From NCBI GenBank assembly GCA_017654935.2, contig CM065693.1, positions 59,758,834 through 59,822,833 of the forward strand: DNA of 64,000 bases. The letters are read 5' to 3'. Shown one piece after another: positions 36,301-48,835 of the stretch (its first letter is position 1; every line of letters starts with the position of its first letter). The notes beneath the pieces are model-generated. The model was not told where the DNA came from. It made no database searches and worked only from the letters and a program-made list of their open reading frames with translations. The position numbers and the translations under genes were made by a program. The stretch comes from Phymorhynchus buccinoides (Eukaryota; Mollusca; Gastropoda; Neogastropoda; Raphitomidae).

Positions 36301-37293
36301 GAAGGTGACAGTATAATGACTTAGAGAAGACCTCTCACTGTGCTGTTTGCTGCTGAGAAAGAAGGTGACAGTATAATGACTTAGAGAAGACCTCTCACTG
36401 TGCTGTTTGCTGCTGAGAAAGAAGGTGACAGTATAATGACTTAGAGAAGACCTCTCACTGTGCTGTTTGCTGCTGAGGAAAAAGGTGACAGTATAATGAC
36501 TTAGAGAAGACCTCTCACTATGCTGTTTGCTGCTGAGAAAGAAGGTGACAGTATAATGACTTAGAGAAGACCTCTCACTGTGCTGTTTGCTGCTGAGAAA
36601 GAAGGTGACAGTATAATGACTTAGAGAAGACCTCTCACTGTGCTGTTTGCTGCTGAGAAAGAAGGTGACAGTATAATGACTTAGAGAAGACCTCTCACTG
36701 TGCTGTTTGAAGGAAGAAGGTGACAGTATAATGACTTAGAGAAGACCTCTCACTGTGCTGTTTGCTGCTGAGAAAGAAGGTGACAGTATAATGACTTAGA
36801 GAAGACCTCTCACTGTGCTGTTTGCTGCTGAGAAAGAAGGTGACAGTATAATGACTTAGAGAAGACCTCTCACTGTGCTGTTTGCTGCTGAGGAAGAAGG
36901 TGACAGTATAATGACTTAGAGAAGACCTCTCACTGTGCTGTTTGCTGCTGAGGAAGAAGGTGACAGTATAATGACTTAGAGAAGACCTCTCACTGTGCTG
37001 TTTGCTGCTGAGAAAGAAGGTGACAGTATAATGACTTAGAGAAGACCTCTCACTGTGCTGTTTGCTGCTGAGGAAGAAGGTGACAGTATAATGACTTAGA
37101 GAAGACCTCTCACTGTGCTGTTTGCTGCTGAGGAAGAAGGTGACAGTATAATGACTTAGAGAAGACCTCTCACTGTGCTGTTTGCTGCTGAGGAAGAAGG
37201 TGACAGTATAATGACTTAGAGAAGACCTCTCACTGTGCTGTTTGCTGCTGAGAAAGAAGGTGACAGTATAATGACTTAGAGAAGACCTCTCAC

Positions 37294-37444
37294 TGTGCTG
37301 TTTGCTGCTGAGGAAGAAGGTGACAGTGTCCAGCTGATGCTGTCGGAGTCCAGTCTCCAGGGCGTGCAGTGGTACAGTGGTGCGACCCCAGCTGTTGAGC
37401 TGACACAGGATGTCTGTGAGGGGTGCTCCGCTGTGCACCATTAA
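37294..37444 (-). CDS. SPG11: SPG11 exon e6
   Basis: 151-nt exon, phase 0 in and 1 out. The acceptor is TTTGTTTCAG|TTAATGGTG and the donor AACAGCACA|GTGAGAGG. The peptide contains LMVHSGAPLTDILCQLNSWG, then HALETGLRQHQLDTVTFFLS. It matches human LMIHGSASTVDTLCHLNGWG and HALEAGIENRQLDTVNFFLK almost residue by residue, and is the anchor for identifying the gene. Both edges are the seeds of multi-kilobase arrays. Confidence 0.95.
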
Positions 37445-40400
37445 CTGAAACAAACAACACAGTGCAGTGGTTCAGTGGTGTGTACCATTAACTGAAACAA
37501 ACAACACAGTGCAGTGGTTCAGTGGTGTGTACCATTAACTGAAACAAACAACACAGTGCAGTGGTTCAGTGGTGTGTACCATTAACTGAAACAAACAACA
37601 CAGTGCAGTGGTTCAGTGGTGTGTACCATTAACTGAAACAAACAACACAGTGCAGTGGTTCAGTGGTGTGTACCATTAACTGAAACAAACAACACAGTGC
37701 AGTGGTTCAGTGGTGTGTACCATTAACTGAAACAAACAACACAGTGCAGTGGTTCAGTGGTGTGTACCATTAACTGAAACAAACAACACACAGTGCAACA
37801 CAGTTCAGTGGTTCAGTGGTGTGTACCATTAACTGAAACAAACAACACAGTGCAGTGGTTCAGTGGTGTGCACCATTAACTGAAACAAACAACACAGTGC
37901 AGTGGTTCAGTGGTGTACACCATTAACTGAAACAAACAACACAGTGCAGTGGTTCAGTGGTGTGCACCATTAACTGAAACAAACAACACAGTGCAGTGGT
38001 TCAGTGGTGTGTACCATTAACTGAAACAAACAACACAGTGCAGTGGTTCAGTGGTGTGTACCATTAACTGAAACAAACAAACACAGTGCAGTGGTTCAGT
38101 GGTGTGTACCATTAACTGAAACAAACAACACAGTGCAGTGGTTCAGTGGTGTGCACCATTAACTGAAACAAACAACACAGTGCAGTGGTTCAGTGGTGTG
38201 TACCATTAACTGAAACAAACAACACAGTGCCATTAACTGAAACAAACAACACAGTGTGGTTCAGTGGTGTGTACCATTAACTGAAACAAACAACACAGTG
38301 CAGTGGTTCAGTGGTGTGCACCATTAACTGAAACAAACAACACAGTGCAGTGGTTCAGTGGTGTGTGGTGTACCATTAACTGAAACAAACAACACAGTGC
38401 AGTGGTTCAGTGGTGTGCACCATTAACTGAAACAAACAACACAGTGCAGTGGTTCAGTGGTGTGCACCATTAACTGAAACAAACAACACAGTGCAGTGGT
38501 TCAGTGGTGTGTACCATTAACTGAAACAAACAACACAGTGCAGTGGTTCAGTGGTGTGTACCATTAACTGAAACAAACAACACAGTGCAGTGGTTCAGTG
38601 GTGTGCACCATTAACTGAAACAAACAACACAGTGCAGTGGTTCAGTGGTGTGTACCATTAACTGAAACAAACAACACAGTGCAGTGGTTCAGTGGTGTGT
38701 ACCATTAACTGAAACAAACAACACAGTGCAGTGGTTCAGTGGTGTGTACCATTAACTGAAACAAACAACACAGTGCAGTGGTTCAGTGGTGTGTACCATT
38801 AACTGAAACAAACAACACAGTGCAGTGGTTCAGTGGTGTGTACCATTAACTGAAACAAACAACACAGTGCAGTGGTTCAGTGGTGTGTACCATTAACTGA
38901 AACAAACAACACAGTGCAGTGGTTCAGTGGTGTGTACCATTAACTGAAACAAACAACACAGTGCAGTGGTTCAGTGGTGTGTACCATTAACTGAAACAAA
39001 CAACACAGTGCAGTGGTTCAGTGGTGTGTACCATTAACTGAAACAAACAACACAGTGCAGTGGTTCAGTGGTGTGTACCATTAACTGAAACAAACAACAC
39101 AGTGCAGTGGTTCAGTGGTGTGTACCATTAACTGAAACAAACAACACAGTGCAGTGGTTCAGTGGTGTGTACCATTAACTGAAACAAACAACACAGTGCA
39201 GTGGTTCAGTGGTGTGTACCATTAACTGAAACAAACAACACAGTGCAGTGGTTCAGTGGTGTGTACCATTAACTGAAACAAACAACACAGTGCAGTGGTT
39301 CAGTGGTGTGTACCATTAACTGAAACAAACAACACAGTGCAGTGGTTCAGTGGTGTGTACCATTAACTGAAACAAACAACACAGTGCAGTGGTTCAGTGG
39401 TGTACCATTAACTGAAACAAACAACACAGTGCAGTGGTTCAGTGGTGTGTACCATTAACTGAAACAAACAACACAGTGCAGTGGTTCAGTGGTGTGTACC
39501 ATTAACTGAAACAAACAACACAGTGCAGTGGTTCAGTGGTGTGTACCATTAACTGAAACAAACAACACAGTGCAGTGGTTCAGTGGTGTGTACCATTAAC
39601 TGAAACAAACAACACAGTGCAGTGGTTCAGTGGTGTGTACCATTAACTGAAACAAAAAACACAGTGCAGTGGTTCAGTGGTGTGTACCATTAACTGAAAC
39701 AAACAACACAGTGCAGTGGTTCAGTGGTGTGTACCATTAACTGAAACAAACAACACAGTGCAGTGGTTCAGTGGTGTGCACCATTAACTGAAACAAACAA
39801 CACAGTGCAGTGGTTCAGTGGTGTACAGTGGTTCAGTGGTGTGTACCATTAACTGAAACAAACAACACAGTGCAGTGGTTCAGTGGTGTGTACCATTAAC
39901 TGAAACAAACAACACAGTGCAGTGGTTCAGTGGTGTGTACCATTAACTGAAACAAACAACACAGTGCAGTGGTTCAGTGGTGTGTACCATTAACTGAAAC
40001 AAACAACACAGTGCAGTGGTTCAGTGGTGTGCACCATTAACTGAAACAAACAACACAGTGCAGTGGTTCAGTGGTGTACCATTAACTGAAACAAACAACA
40101 CAGTGCAGTGGTTCAGTGGTGTGTACCATTAACTGAAACAAACAACACAGTGCAGTGGTTCAGTGGTGTGTACCATTAACTGAAACAAACAACACAGTGC
40201 AGTGGTTCAGTGGTGTGTACCATTAACTGAAACAAACAACACAGTGCAGTGGTTCAGTGGTGTGTACCATTAACTGAAACAAACAACACAGTGCAGTGGT
40301 TCAGTGGTGTGTACCATTAACTGAAACAAACAACACAGTGCAGTGGTTCAGTGGTGTGTACCATTAACTGAAACAAACAACACAGTGCAGTGGTTCAGTG

Positions 40401-43400
40401 GTGTGTACCATTAACTGAAACAAACAACACAGTGCAGTGGTTCAGTGGTGTGTACCATTAACTGAAACAAACAACACAGTGCAGTGGTTCAGTGGTGTGT
40501 ACCATTAACTGAAACAAACAACACAGTGCAGTGGTTCAGTGGTGTACCATTAACTGAAACAAACAACACAGTGCAGTGGTTCAGTGGTGTGTACCATTAA
40601 CTGAAACAAACAACACAGTGCAGTGGTTCAGTGGTGTGTACCATTAACTGAAACAAACAACACAGTGCAGTGGTTCAGTGGTGTGTACCATTAACTGAAA
40701 CAAACAACACAGTGCAGTGGTTCAGTGGTGTGTACCATTAACTGAAACAAACAACACAGTGTGGTTCAGTGGTTCCATTAACTGTGGTGTGTACCATTAA
40801 CTGAAACAAACAACACAGTGCAGTGGTTCAGTGGTGTGTACAGTGCAGTCAGTGGTTCAGTGGTGTGTACCATTAACTGAAACAAACAACACAGTGCAGT
40901 GGTTCAGTGGTGTGTACCATTAACTGAAACAAACAACACAGTGCAGTGGTTCAGTGGTGTGTACCATTAACTGAAACAAACAACACAGTGCAGTGGTTCA
41001 GTGGTGTGTACCATTAACTGAAACAAACAACACAGTGCAGTGGTTCAGTGGTGTGTACCATTAACTGAAACAAACAACACAGTGCAGTGGTTCAGTGGTG
41101 TGTACCATTAACTGAAACAAACAACACAGTGCAGTGGTTCAGTGGTGTGCACCATTAACTGAAACAAACAACACAGTGCAGTGGTTCAGTGGTGTGTACC
41201 ATTAACTGAAACAAACAACACAGTGCAGTGGTTCACATTAACTGAAACAAACAACACAGTGCAGTGGTTCAGTGGTGTGTACCATTAACTGAAACAAACA
41301 ACACAGTGCAGTGGTTCAGTGGTGTGTACCATTAACTGAAACAAACAACACAGTGCAGTGGTTCAGTGGTGTGTACCATTAACTGAAACAAACAACACAG
41401 TGCAGTGGTTCAGTGGTGTGTACCATTAACTGAAACAAACAACACAGTGCAGTGGTTCAGTGGTGTGTACCATTAACTGAAACAAACAACACAGTGCAGT
41501 GGTTCAGTGGTGTGTACCATTAACTGAAACAAACAACACAGTGCAGTGGTTCAGTGGTGTACCATTAACTGAAACAAACAACACAGTGCAGTGGTTCAGT
41601 GGTGTGTACCATTAACTGAAACAAACAACACAGTTCAGTGGTTCAGTGGTGTGTACCATTAACTGAAACAAACAACACAGTGCAGTGGTTCAGTGGTGTG
41701 TACCATTAACTGAAACAAACAACACAGTGCAGTGGTTCAGTGGTGTGTACCATTAACTGAAACAAACAACACAGTGCAGTGGTTCAGTGGTGTGAAACAA
41801 ACAACACAGTACCATTAACTGAAACAAACAACACAGTGCAGTGGTTCAGTGGTGTGTACCATTAACTGAAACAAACAACACAGTTCAGTGGTTCAGTGGT
41901 GTACCATTAACTGAAACAAACAACACAGTGCAGTGGTTCAGTGGTGTACCATTAACTGAAACAAACAACACAGTGCAGTGGTTCAGTGGTGTGTACCATT
42001 AACTGAAACAAACAACACAGTGCAGTGGTTCAGTGGTGTGTACCATTAACTGAAACAAACAACACAGTGCAGTGGTTCAGTGGTGTGTACCATTAACTGA
42101 AACAAACAACACAGTGCAGTGGTTCAGTGGTGTGTACCATTAACTGAAACAAACAACACAGTGCAGTGGTTCAGTGGTGTGCACCATTAACTGAAACAAA
42201 CAACACAGTGCAGTGGTTCAGTGGTGTGTACCATTAACTGAAACAAACAACACAGTGCAGTGGTTCAGTGGTGTGTACCATTAACTGAAACAAACAACAC
42301 AGTGCAGTGGTTCAGTGGTGTGTACCATTAACTGAAACAAACAACACAGTGCAGTGGTTCAGTGGTGTGTACCATTAACTGAAACAAACAACACAGTGCA
42401 GTGGTTCAGTGGTGTGTACCATTAACTGAAACAAAAAACACAGTGCAGTGGTTCAGTGGTGTGTACCATTAACTGAAACAAACAACACAGTGCAGTGGTT
42501 CAGTGGTGTGCACCATTAACTGAAACAAACAACACAGTGCAGTGGTTCAGTGGTGTGTACCATTAACTGAAACAAACAACACAGTGCAGTGGTTCAGTGG
42601 TGTGTACCATTAACTGAAACAAACAACACAGTGCAGTGGTTCAGTGGTGTGCACCATTAACTGAAACAAACAACACAGTGCAGTGGTTCAGTGGTGTGTA
42701 CCATTAACTGAAACAAACAACACAGTGCAGTGGTTCAGTGGTGTACCATTAACTGAAACAAACAACACAGTGCAGTGGTTCAGTGGTGTGTACCATTAAC
42801 TGAAACAAACAACACAGTGCAGTGGTTCAGTGGTGTGTACCATTAACTGAAACAAACAACACAGTGCAGTGGTTCAGTGGTGTGTACCATTAACTGAAAC
42901 AAACAACACAGTGCAGTGGTTCAGTGGTGTGTACCATTAACTGAAACAAACAACACAGTGCAGTGGTTCAGTGGTGTGTACCATTAACTGAAACAAACAA
43001 CACAGTGCAGTGGTTCAGTGGTGTGTACCATTAACTGAAACAAACAACACAGTGCAGTGGTTCAGTGGTGTGTACCATTAACTGAAACAAACAACACAGT
43101 GCAGTGGTTCAGTGGTGTGTACCATTAACTGAAACAAACAACACAGTGCAGTGGTTCAGTGGTGTGTACCATTAACTGAAACAAACAACACAGTGCAGTG
43201 GTTCAGTGGTGTGTACCATTAACTGAAACAAACAACACAGTGCAGTGGTTCAGTGGTGTGTACCATTAACTGAAACAAACAACACAGTGCAGTGGTTCAG
43301 TGGTGTGTACCATTAACTGAAACAAACAACACAGTGCAGTGGTTCAGTGGTGTGTACCATTAACTGAAACAAACAACACAGTGCAGTGGTTCAGTGGTGT

Positions 43401-45078
43401 GTACCATTAACTGAAACAAACAACACAGTGCAGTGGTTCAGTGGTGTGTACCATTAACTGAAACAAACAACACAGTTCAGTGGTTCAGTGGTGTGTACCA
43501 TTAACTGAAACAAACAACACAGTGCAGTGGTTCAGTGGTGTGTACCATTAACTGAAACAAACAACACAGTGCAGTGGTTCAGTGGTGTGTACCATTAACT
43601 GAAACAAACAACACAGTGCAGTGGTTCAGTGGTGTGTACCATTAACTGAAACAAACAACACAGTGCAGTGGTTCAGTGGTGTGTACCATTAACTGAAACA
43701 AACAACACAGTGCAGTGGTTCAGTGGTGTGTACCATTAACTGAAACAAACAACACAGTGCAGTGGTTCAGTGGTGTGTACCATTAACTGAAACAAACAAC
43801 ACAGTGCAGTGGTTCAGTGGTGTGCACCATTAACTGAAACAAACAACACAGTGCAGTGGTTCAGTGGTGTGCACCATTAACTGAAACAAACAACACAGTG
43901 CAGTGGTTCAGTGGTGTGTACCATTAACTGAAACAAACAACACAGTGCAGTGGTTCAGTGGTGTGTACCATTAACTGAAACAAACAACACAGTGCAGTGG
44001 TTCAGTGGTGTGTACCATTAACTGAAACAAACAACACAGTGCAGTGGTGTCAGTGGTGTGCACCATTAACTGAAACAAACAACACAGTGCAGTGGTTCAG
44101 TGGTGTGCACCATTAACTGAAACAAACAACAAGTGGTTCAGTGGTGTGTACCATTAACTGAAACAAACAACACAGTGCAGTGGTTCAGTGGTGTGTACCA
44201 TTAACTGAAACAAACAACACAGTGCAGTGGTTCAGTGGTGTGTACCATTAACTGAAACAAACAACACAGTGCAGTGGTTCAGTGGTGTGCACCATTAACT
44301 GAAACAAACAACACAGTGCAGTGGTTCAGTGGTGTTCTGTGGTGTGTACCATTAACTGAAACAAACAACACAGTGCAGTGGTTCAGTGGTGTGTACCATT
44401 AACTGAAACAAACAACACAGTGCAGTGGTTCAGTGGTGTGTACCATTAACTGAAACAAACAACACAGTGCAGTGGTTCAGTGGTGTGTACCATTAACTGA
44501 AACAAACAACACAGTGCAGTGGTTCAGTGGTGTGTACCATTAACTGAAACAAACAACACAGTGCAGTGGTTCAGTGGTGTGTACCATTAACTGAAACAAA
44601 CAACACAGTGCAGTGGTTCAGTGGTGTGTACCATTAACTGAAACAAACAACACAGTGCAGTGGTTCAGTGGTGTGTACCATTAACTGAAACAAACAACAC
44701 AGTGCAGTGGTTCAGTGGTGTGTACCATTAACTGAAACAAACAACACAGTGCAGTGGTTCAGTGGTGTGTACCATTAACTGAAACAAACAACACAGTGCA
44801 GTGGTTCAGTGGTGTGTGGTGTGTACCATTAACTGAAACAAACAACACAGTGCAGTGGTTCAGTGGTGTGTACCATTAACTGAAACAAACAACACAGTGC
44901 AGTGGTTCAGTGGTGTGTACCATTAACTGAAACAAACAACACAGTGCAGTGGTTCAGTGGTGTGCACCATTAACTGAAACAAACAACACAGTGCAGTGGT
45001 TCAGTGGTGTGTACCATTAACTGAAACAAACAACACAGTGCAGTGGTTCAGTGGTGTGTACCATTAACTGAAACAAAC
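37445..45078. repeat. e6 acceptor array, 47-bp units, ~160 copies
   Basis: 7.6 kb of 47-bp monomers. On the minus strand each reads GTTGTTTGTTTCAG|TTAATG followed by GTACACACCACTGAACCA, so it contains the exact acceptor and the first codons (LMV) of exon e6. Copies are very homogeneous; the common variant is GTGTACC versus GTGCACC, and a few units are truncated (38230, 40765, 41225, 41795, 44130). The period is not a multiple of three, so no long open frames arise. Confidence 0.97.
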
Positions 45079-45094
45079 AAACAGCCCAAGTGCT

Positions 45095-46016
45095 AACATA
45101 CCTTGCTGACCAGCTAACCCAAACCAAAGCACAAACATACCTTGCTGACCAGGTCCAACTACACATGTATCAATGAGAGTGGCATTAACTCAAAGCACAA
45201 ACATACCTTGCTGACCAGGTGCAACTACACATGTATCAATGAGAGTGGCATTAACTCAAAGCACAAACATACCTTGCTGACCAGGTACAACTACACATGT
45301 ATCAATGAGAGTGGCATTAACTCAAAGCACAAACATACCTTGCTGACCAGGTCCAACTACACATGTATCAATGAGAGTGGCATTAACTCAAAGCACAAAC
45401 ATACCTTGCTGACCAGGTACAACTAAAACAAACAACACAGTACACATGTATCAATGAGAGTGGCATTAACTCAAAGCACAAACATACCTTGCTGACCAGG
45501 TACAACTACACATGTATCAATGAGAGTGGCATTAACTCAAAGCACAAACATACCTTGCTGACCAGGTCCAACTACACATGTATCAATGAGAGTGGCATTA
45601 ACTCAAAGCACAAACATACCTTGCTGACCAGGTACAACTACACATGTATCAATGAGAGTGGCATTAACTCAAAGCACAAACATACCTTGCTGACCAGGTA
45701 CAACTACACATGTATCAATGAGAGTGGCATTAACTCAAAGCACAAACATACCTTGCTGACCAGGTAACAACTACACATGTATCAATGAGAGTGGCATTAA
45801 CTCAAAGCACAAACATACCTTGCTGACCAGGTCCAACTACACATGTATCAATGAGAGTGGCATTAACTCAAAGCACAAACATACCTTGCTGACCAGGTAC
45901 AACTACACATGTATCAATGAGAGTGGCATTAACTCAAAGCACAAACATACCTTGCTGACCAGGTACAACTACACATGTATCAATGAGAGTGGCATTAACT
46001 CAAAGCACAAACATAC
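45095..46016. repeat. e5 donor array, 66-bp units
   Basis: Fourteen units of 66 bases. On the minus strand each contains CTGGTCAGCAAG|GTATGT, the end of exon e5 (LVSK) and its donor, then TTGTGCTTTGAGTTAATGCC. Coding copies read CTAGTC in the real exon and CTGGTC in the repeats. One unit at 45415-45440 has an insert taken from the neighbouring 47-bp array. Confidence 0.96.
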
Positions 46017-46101
46017 CTTGCTGACTAGGTCCTCCTGGTCGATTTCGTCGGCTGGCGTCAGCAACACCAGACCTTCAGAACACAGCAGCATGATGGGAAG
46101 A
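46017..46101 (-). CDS. SPG11: SPG11 exon e5
   Basis: 85-nt exon, phase 2 in and 0 out. The acceptor is chosen as CAGCCGTTAG|TCTTCC because it keeps the frame from e4; the upstream CTCACTCCAG gives a stop. The donor is GTCAGCAAG|GTATGT. It encodes LPIMLLCSEGLVLLTPADEI and then DQEDLVSK, following human QQLCFVLTENGLSLILFGLT...QEEFLNR immediately before the LMIHG segment. Confidence 0.9.
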
Positions 46102-46237
46102 CTAACGGCTGGAGTGAGAACAGGAAAGTGACCGCTGGGCACACTGGAACAAACAAATTAGGTGTGCGCTAACAACTCCAAACTATGCTAAAACAATGGA
46201 TGAGCACTCACAATACCAGATGGTGTTGATAACAGTG

Positions 46238-46376
46238 GTAATTCACACACACACACACACACCACACACACACCTCACACACACACACACACCCCTCACC
46301 CCCCCTCTATACTCACTCACACACACACTCACACACCCTCACCCCCACCCACCCCCACCCCCCCATTACACACACC
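46238..46376. repeat. CA/CCCCA-rich low-complexity DNA
   Basis: CA run grading into C-rich sequence between exon e5 and the e4 donor array. Together with single-copy 46102-46237, it makes up the part of the e4-e5 intron that is not an array. Confidence 0.85.
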
Positions 46377-46389
46377 CCTGAAACCCAGC

Positions 46390-47475
46390 GTACCTGCATG
46401 GAACTAACCTGTGAAAGTAGACTTGTGCTGAGGACAGACGCACCACGACCACACACACACACACACACCTGAAGCCCAGCAGGGAACTAACCTGTGAAAG
46501 TAGACTTGTGCTGAGGACAGACGCACCACGACCACACACACACACACACACCTGAAGCCCAGCAGGGAACTAACCTGTGAAAGTAGACTTGTGCTGAGGA
46601 CAGACGCACCACGACCACACACACACACACACACACATGATGGGAAAGCCCAGCAGGGAACTAACCTGTGAAAGTAGACTTGTGCTGAGGACAGACGCAC
46701 CACGGCCACACACACACACACACACACACCTGAAGCCCAGCAGGGAACTAACCTGTGAAAGTAGACTTGTGCTGAGGACAGACGCACCACGGCCACACAC
46801 ACACACACACACACCTGAAGCCCAGCAGGGAACTAACCTGTGAAAGTAGACTTGTGCTGAGGACAGACGCACCACGGCCACACACACACACACACACCTG
46901 AAGCCCAGCAGGGAACTAACCTGTGAAAGTAGACTTGTGCTGAGGACAGACGCACCACGGCACACACACACACCTGAAGCCCAGCAGGGAACTAACCTGT
47001 GAAAGTAGACTTGTGCTGAGGACAGACGCACCACGGCCACACACACACACACACACCTGAAGCCCAGCAGGGAACTAACCTGTGAAAGTAGACTTGTGCT
47101 GAGGACAGACGCACCACGGCCACACACACACACACACACCTGAAGCCCAGCAGGGAACTAACCTGTGAAAGTAGACTTGTGCTGAGGACAGACGCACCAC
47201 GACCACACACACACACACACACCTGAAGCCCAGCAGGGAACTAACCTGTGAAAGTAGACTTGTGCTGAGGACAGACGCACCACGGCCACACACACACACA
47301 CACTGAAGCCCAGCAGGGAACTAACCTGTGAAAGTAGACTTGTGCTGAGGACAGACGCACCACGGCCACACACACACCTGAAGCCCAGCAGGGAACTAAC
47401 CTGTGAAAGTAGACTTGTGCTGAGGACAGACGCACCACGGCCACACACACACCTGAAGCCCAGCAGGGAACTAAC
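46390..47475. repeat. e4 donor array, ~70-85 bp units
   Basis: Thirteen units. On the minus strand each has GTGGTGCGTCTGTCCTCAGC, AAGTCTACTTTCACAG|GTTAGT, then TCCCTGCTGGGCTTCAGG and a TG run. The coding part copies the last ~45 nt of exon e4 (VVRLSSAQVYFH) with the donor. The array touches the true exon at 47476. The CA run varies in length. One unit reads GACTTTCCCATCATG (46637), a fragment of exon e5 sequence (GGGAAGATGATG region) embedded in the array. Confidence 0.95.
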
Positions 47476-48142
47476 CTGTGAAAGTAGACTTGTGCTGAGG
47501 ACAGACGCACTACGGCCACAGCCTGCTCCCTGGAGTGGGACACCAGCAGCATGGTCAGCAGATCACCGCTGCAGCGCATCTCTCGCACCCCATAGCCCGC
47601 CTCCAGCAAATTGCCCGCCGGCAAACTCACCCGACGTACTAGATCATCCTCCCTCACCCTCTTTCCATCCCCCCTTCTCCTGTCCTTCGCTTGGAATCCG
47701 CACGCAGCAACGTTCCCGCCTTTGGCCTTCTTCGACTCGGATACGGAACGAGTCAGTTTCCATGCCGACCATGCAGAAACGGCTGCAGAAGAGGCTGCCC
47801 CCTGTCGGCGATGTCCCTCCAACAGTCTCTGCCTCCAGGAGAGTCCAGTGGCGCCCCCACCACAGGTTCGAACCGTCGGTTCGACGCTGACACGCGCGCC
47901 CCGACCGCTTTGGGTCCTTTGGGAAAGTTTGACGATGTGAGGCTTTCTGCGGATGTAGTGCTGTAGGTCCAGGGATAAAACTGTTCCCTGAGGACTCAGC
48001 CAGGTCAGCGTGTCCAGAGACGGGGAAATGGACCATGGGAAATGGGGAATGGTAGCAGTTGAAGTGCTGGGGTCAGCAGGAAACCCGGCAGGTTCCAAGT
48101 CTATCTGACACAGCAGCTCTCCATCGTGAAGGTTGTACAGGA
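47476..48142 (-). CDS. SPG11: SPG11 exon e4
   Basis: 667-nt exon, phase 1 in and 2 out, open throughout. The acceptor is CTTGGCAACAG|TCCTG (poor pyrimidine tract) and the donor TTTCACAG|GTTAGT. It encodes VLYNLHDGELLCQIDLEP, SPSLDTLTWLSPQGTVLSLD and YIRRKPH, matching human IYIFDVVDGTYVAHVDLAL, SQDLDVAVIVSSSNSAVALN and YFRQHPG. A basic, low-complexity middle (TGLSWRQRLLEGH, KKAKGG, KDRRRGDGKR) follows and is poorly conserved. It is unusually long and has no array on its 5' side. Confidence 0.9.
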
Positions 48143-48830
48143 CTGTTGCCAAGGTTAAGTCATGATGCTTTCATTTCAAGACAGTCTTTCGTTACATATA
48201 AAGTGCTGTGTATCAGAACGCTCACAATCTCAACACTTTAATAATGAACTGCCATACCGGAGACAGTTTACATCACTGCTGCATACAGTATAGGCACTGA
48301 TCGCTCATTTTCTGTATCATTCACCCAACCCGTCAATCAAACATTCTGTGCAGGACCGTGAGATGACTCTCAAATTACTTTTATCATGTTCATTCCATTT
48401 TTTTTTTTTGCTGTCCCATCTTCTGTTCTAACACCGCTCATTCCACGTCCCAACTCGCAGCCACACCCTGGTTTGTCAGGTCACAGAATCCGAAACCAGC
48501 AGTCAAGGGGAGCGAATCTATGTTAGGCCGTCAGGAGGCAACCACCAGAGGAGACACTGCACTGCTGCTGAGTCACTTTGGTGGAGTCCAGTGGAGCCTG
48601 TACTGAGTTAACATACGCAGGACACCACCTACTAAGCCCCCTACTCACATCAACAATGTCTTATTAGTCGTGAAGCCAGCGTGAGTGAGGTCCTCCTCCG
48701 AGGGCGCCACCATGACCATCCACCGACAGCTCCCCAGAACATACTAATCCCCATGACTTTGACCCGAACGCACCAAGGGCATAAACTGGATTGGCAATCA
48801 AAACTGAGGTCACCATGAGAGCAGGGCATG
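48143..48830. other. Intron sequence, no feature seen
   Basis: Single-copy DNA upstream of exon e4. A short T run lies at 48399. The stretch 48470-48830 may be an old dispersed repeat, but I recognise no boundaries. Confidence 0.5.
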
Positions 48831-48835
48831 CAAGG

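Larger units (their letters stand above)
33505..37293. repeat. e6 donor array, ~55-60 bp units
   Basis: About 40 units, split by a MITE and a solo LTR. On the minus strand each carries CTGTCACCTTCTT followed by CTCAGCAGCAAACAGCACA|GTGAGAGG. This is the end of exon e6 (TVTFFLSSKQH) and its donor. Right-hand units contain the AGCAGCAAAC form like the real exon. Left-hand units carry TTCCTTCAAACAGCACA, and the leftmost are shortened and scrambled. Similarity to the exon therefore falls with distance. Confidence 0.94.

Noticed and set aside
37445..45078. CRISPR-like regular repeat array
   Set aside because: Units are contiguous with no unique spacers, the genome is eukaryotic and the monomer is explained by the e6 acceptor.
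46102..46108. Alternative e5 acceptor CTCACTCCAG at 46108
   Set aside because: It has the better consensus, but joining it to e4 puts a stop (CGT TAG) in frame; the TTAG acceptor seven bases downstream keeps the frame.
47342..47966. Plus-strand frames of 91-182 codons
   Set aside because: They are antisense to SPG11 exon e4, whose minus-strand frame has matching splice sites and homology.
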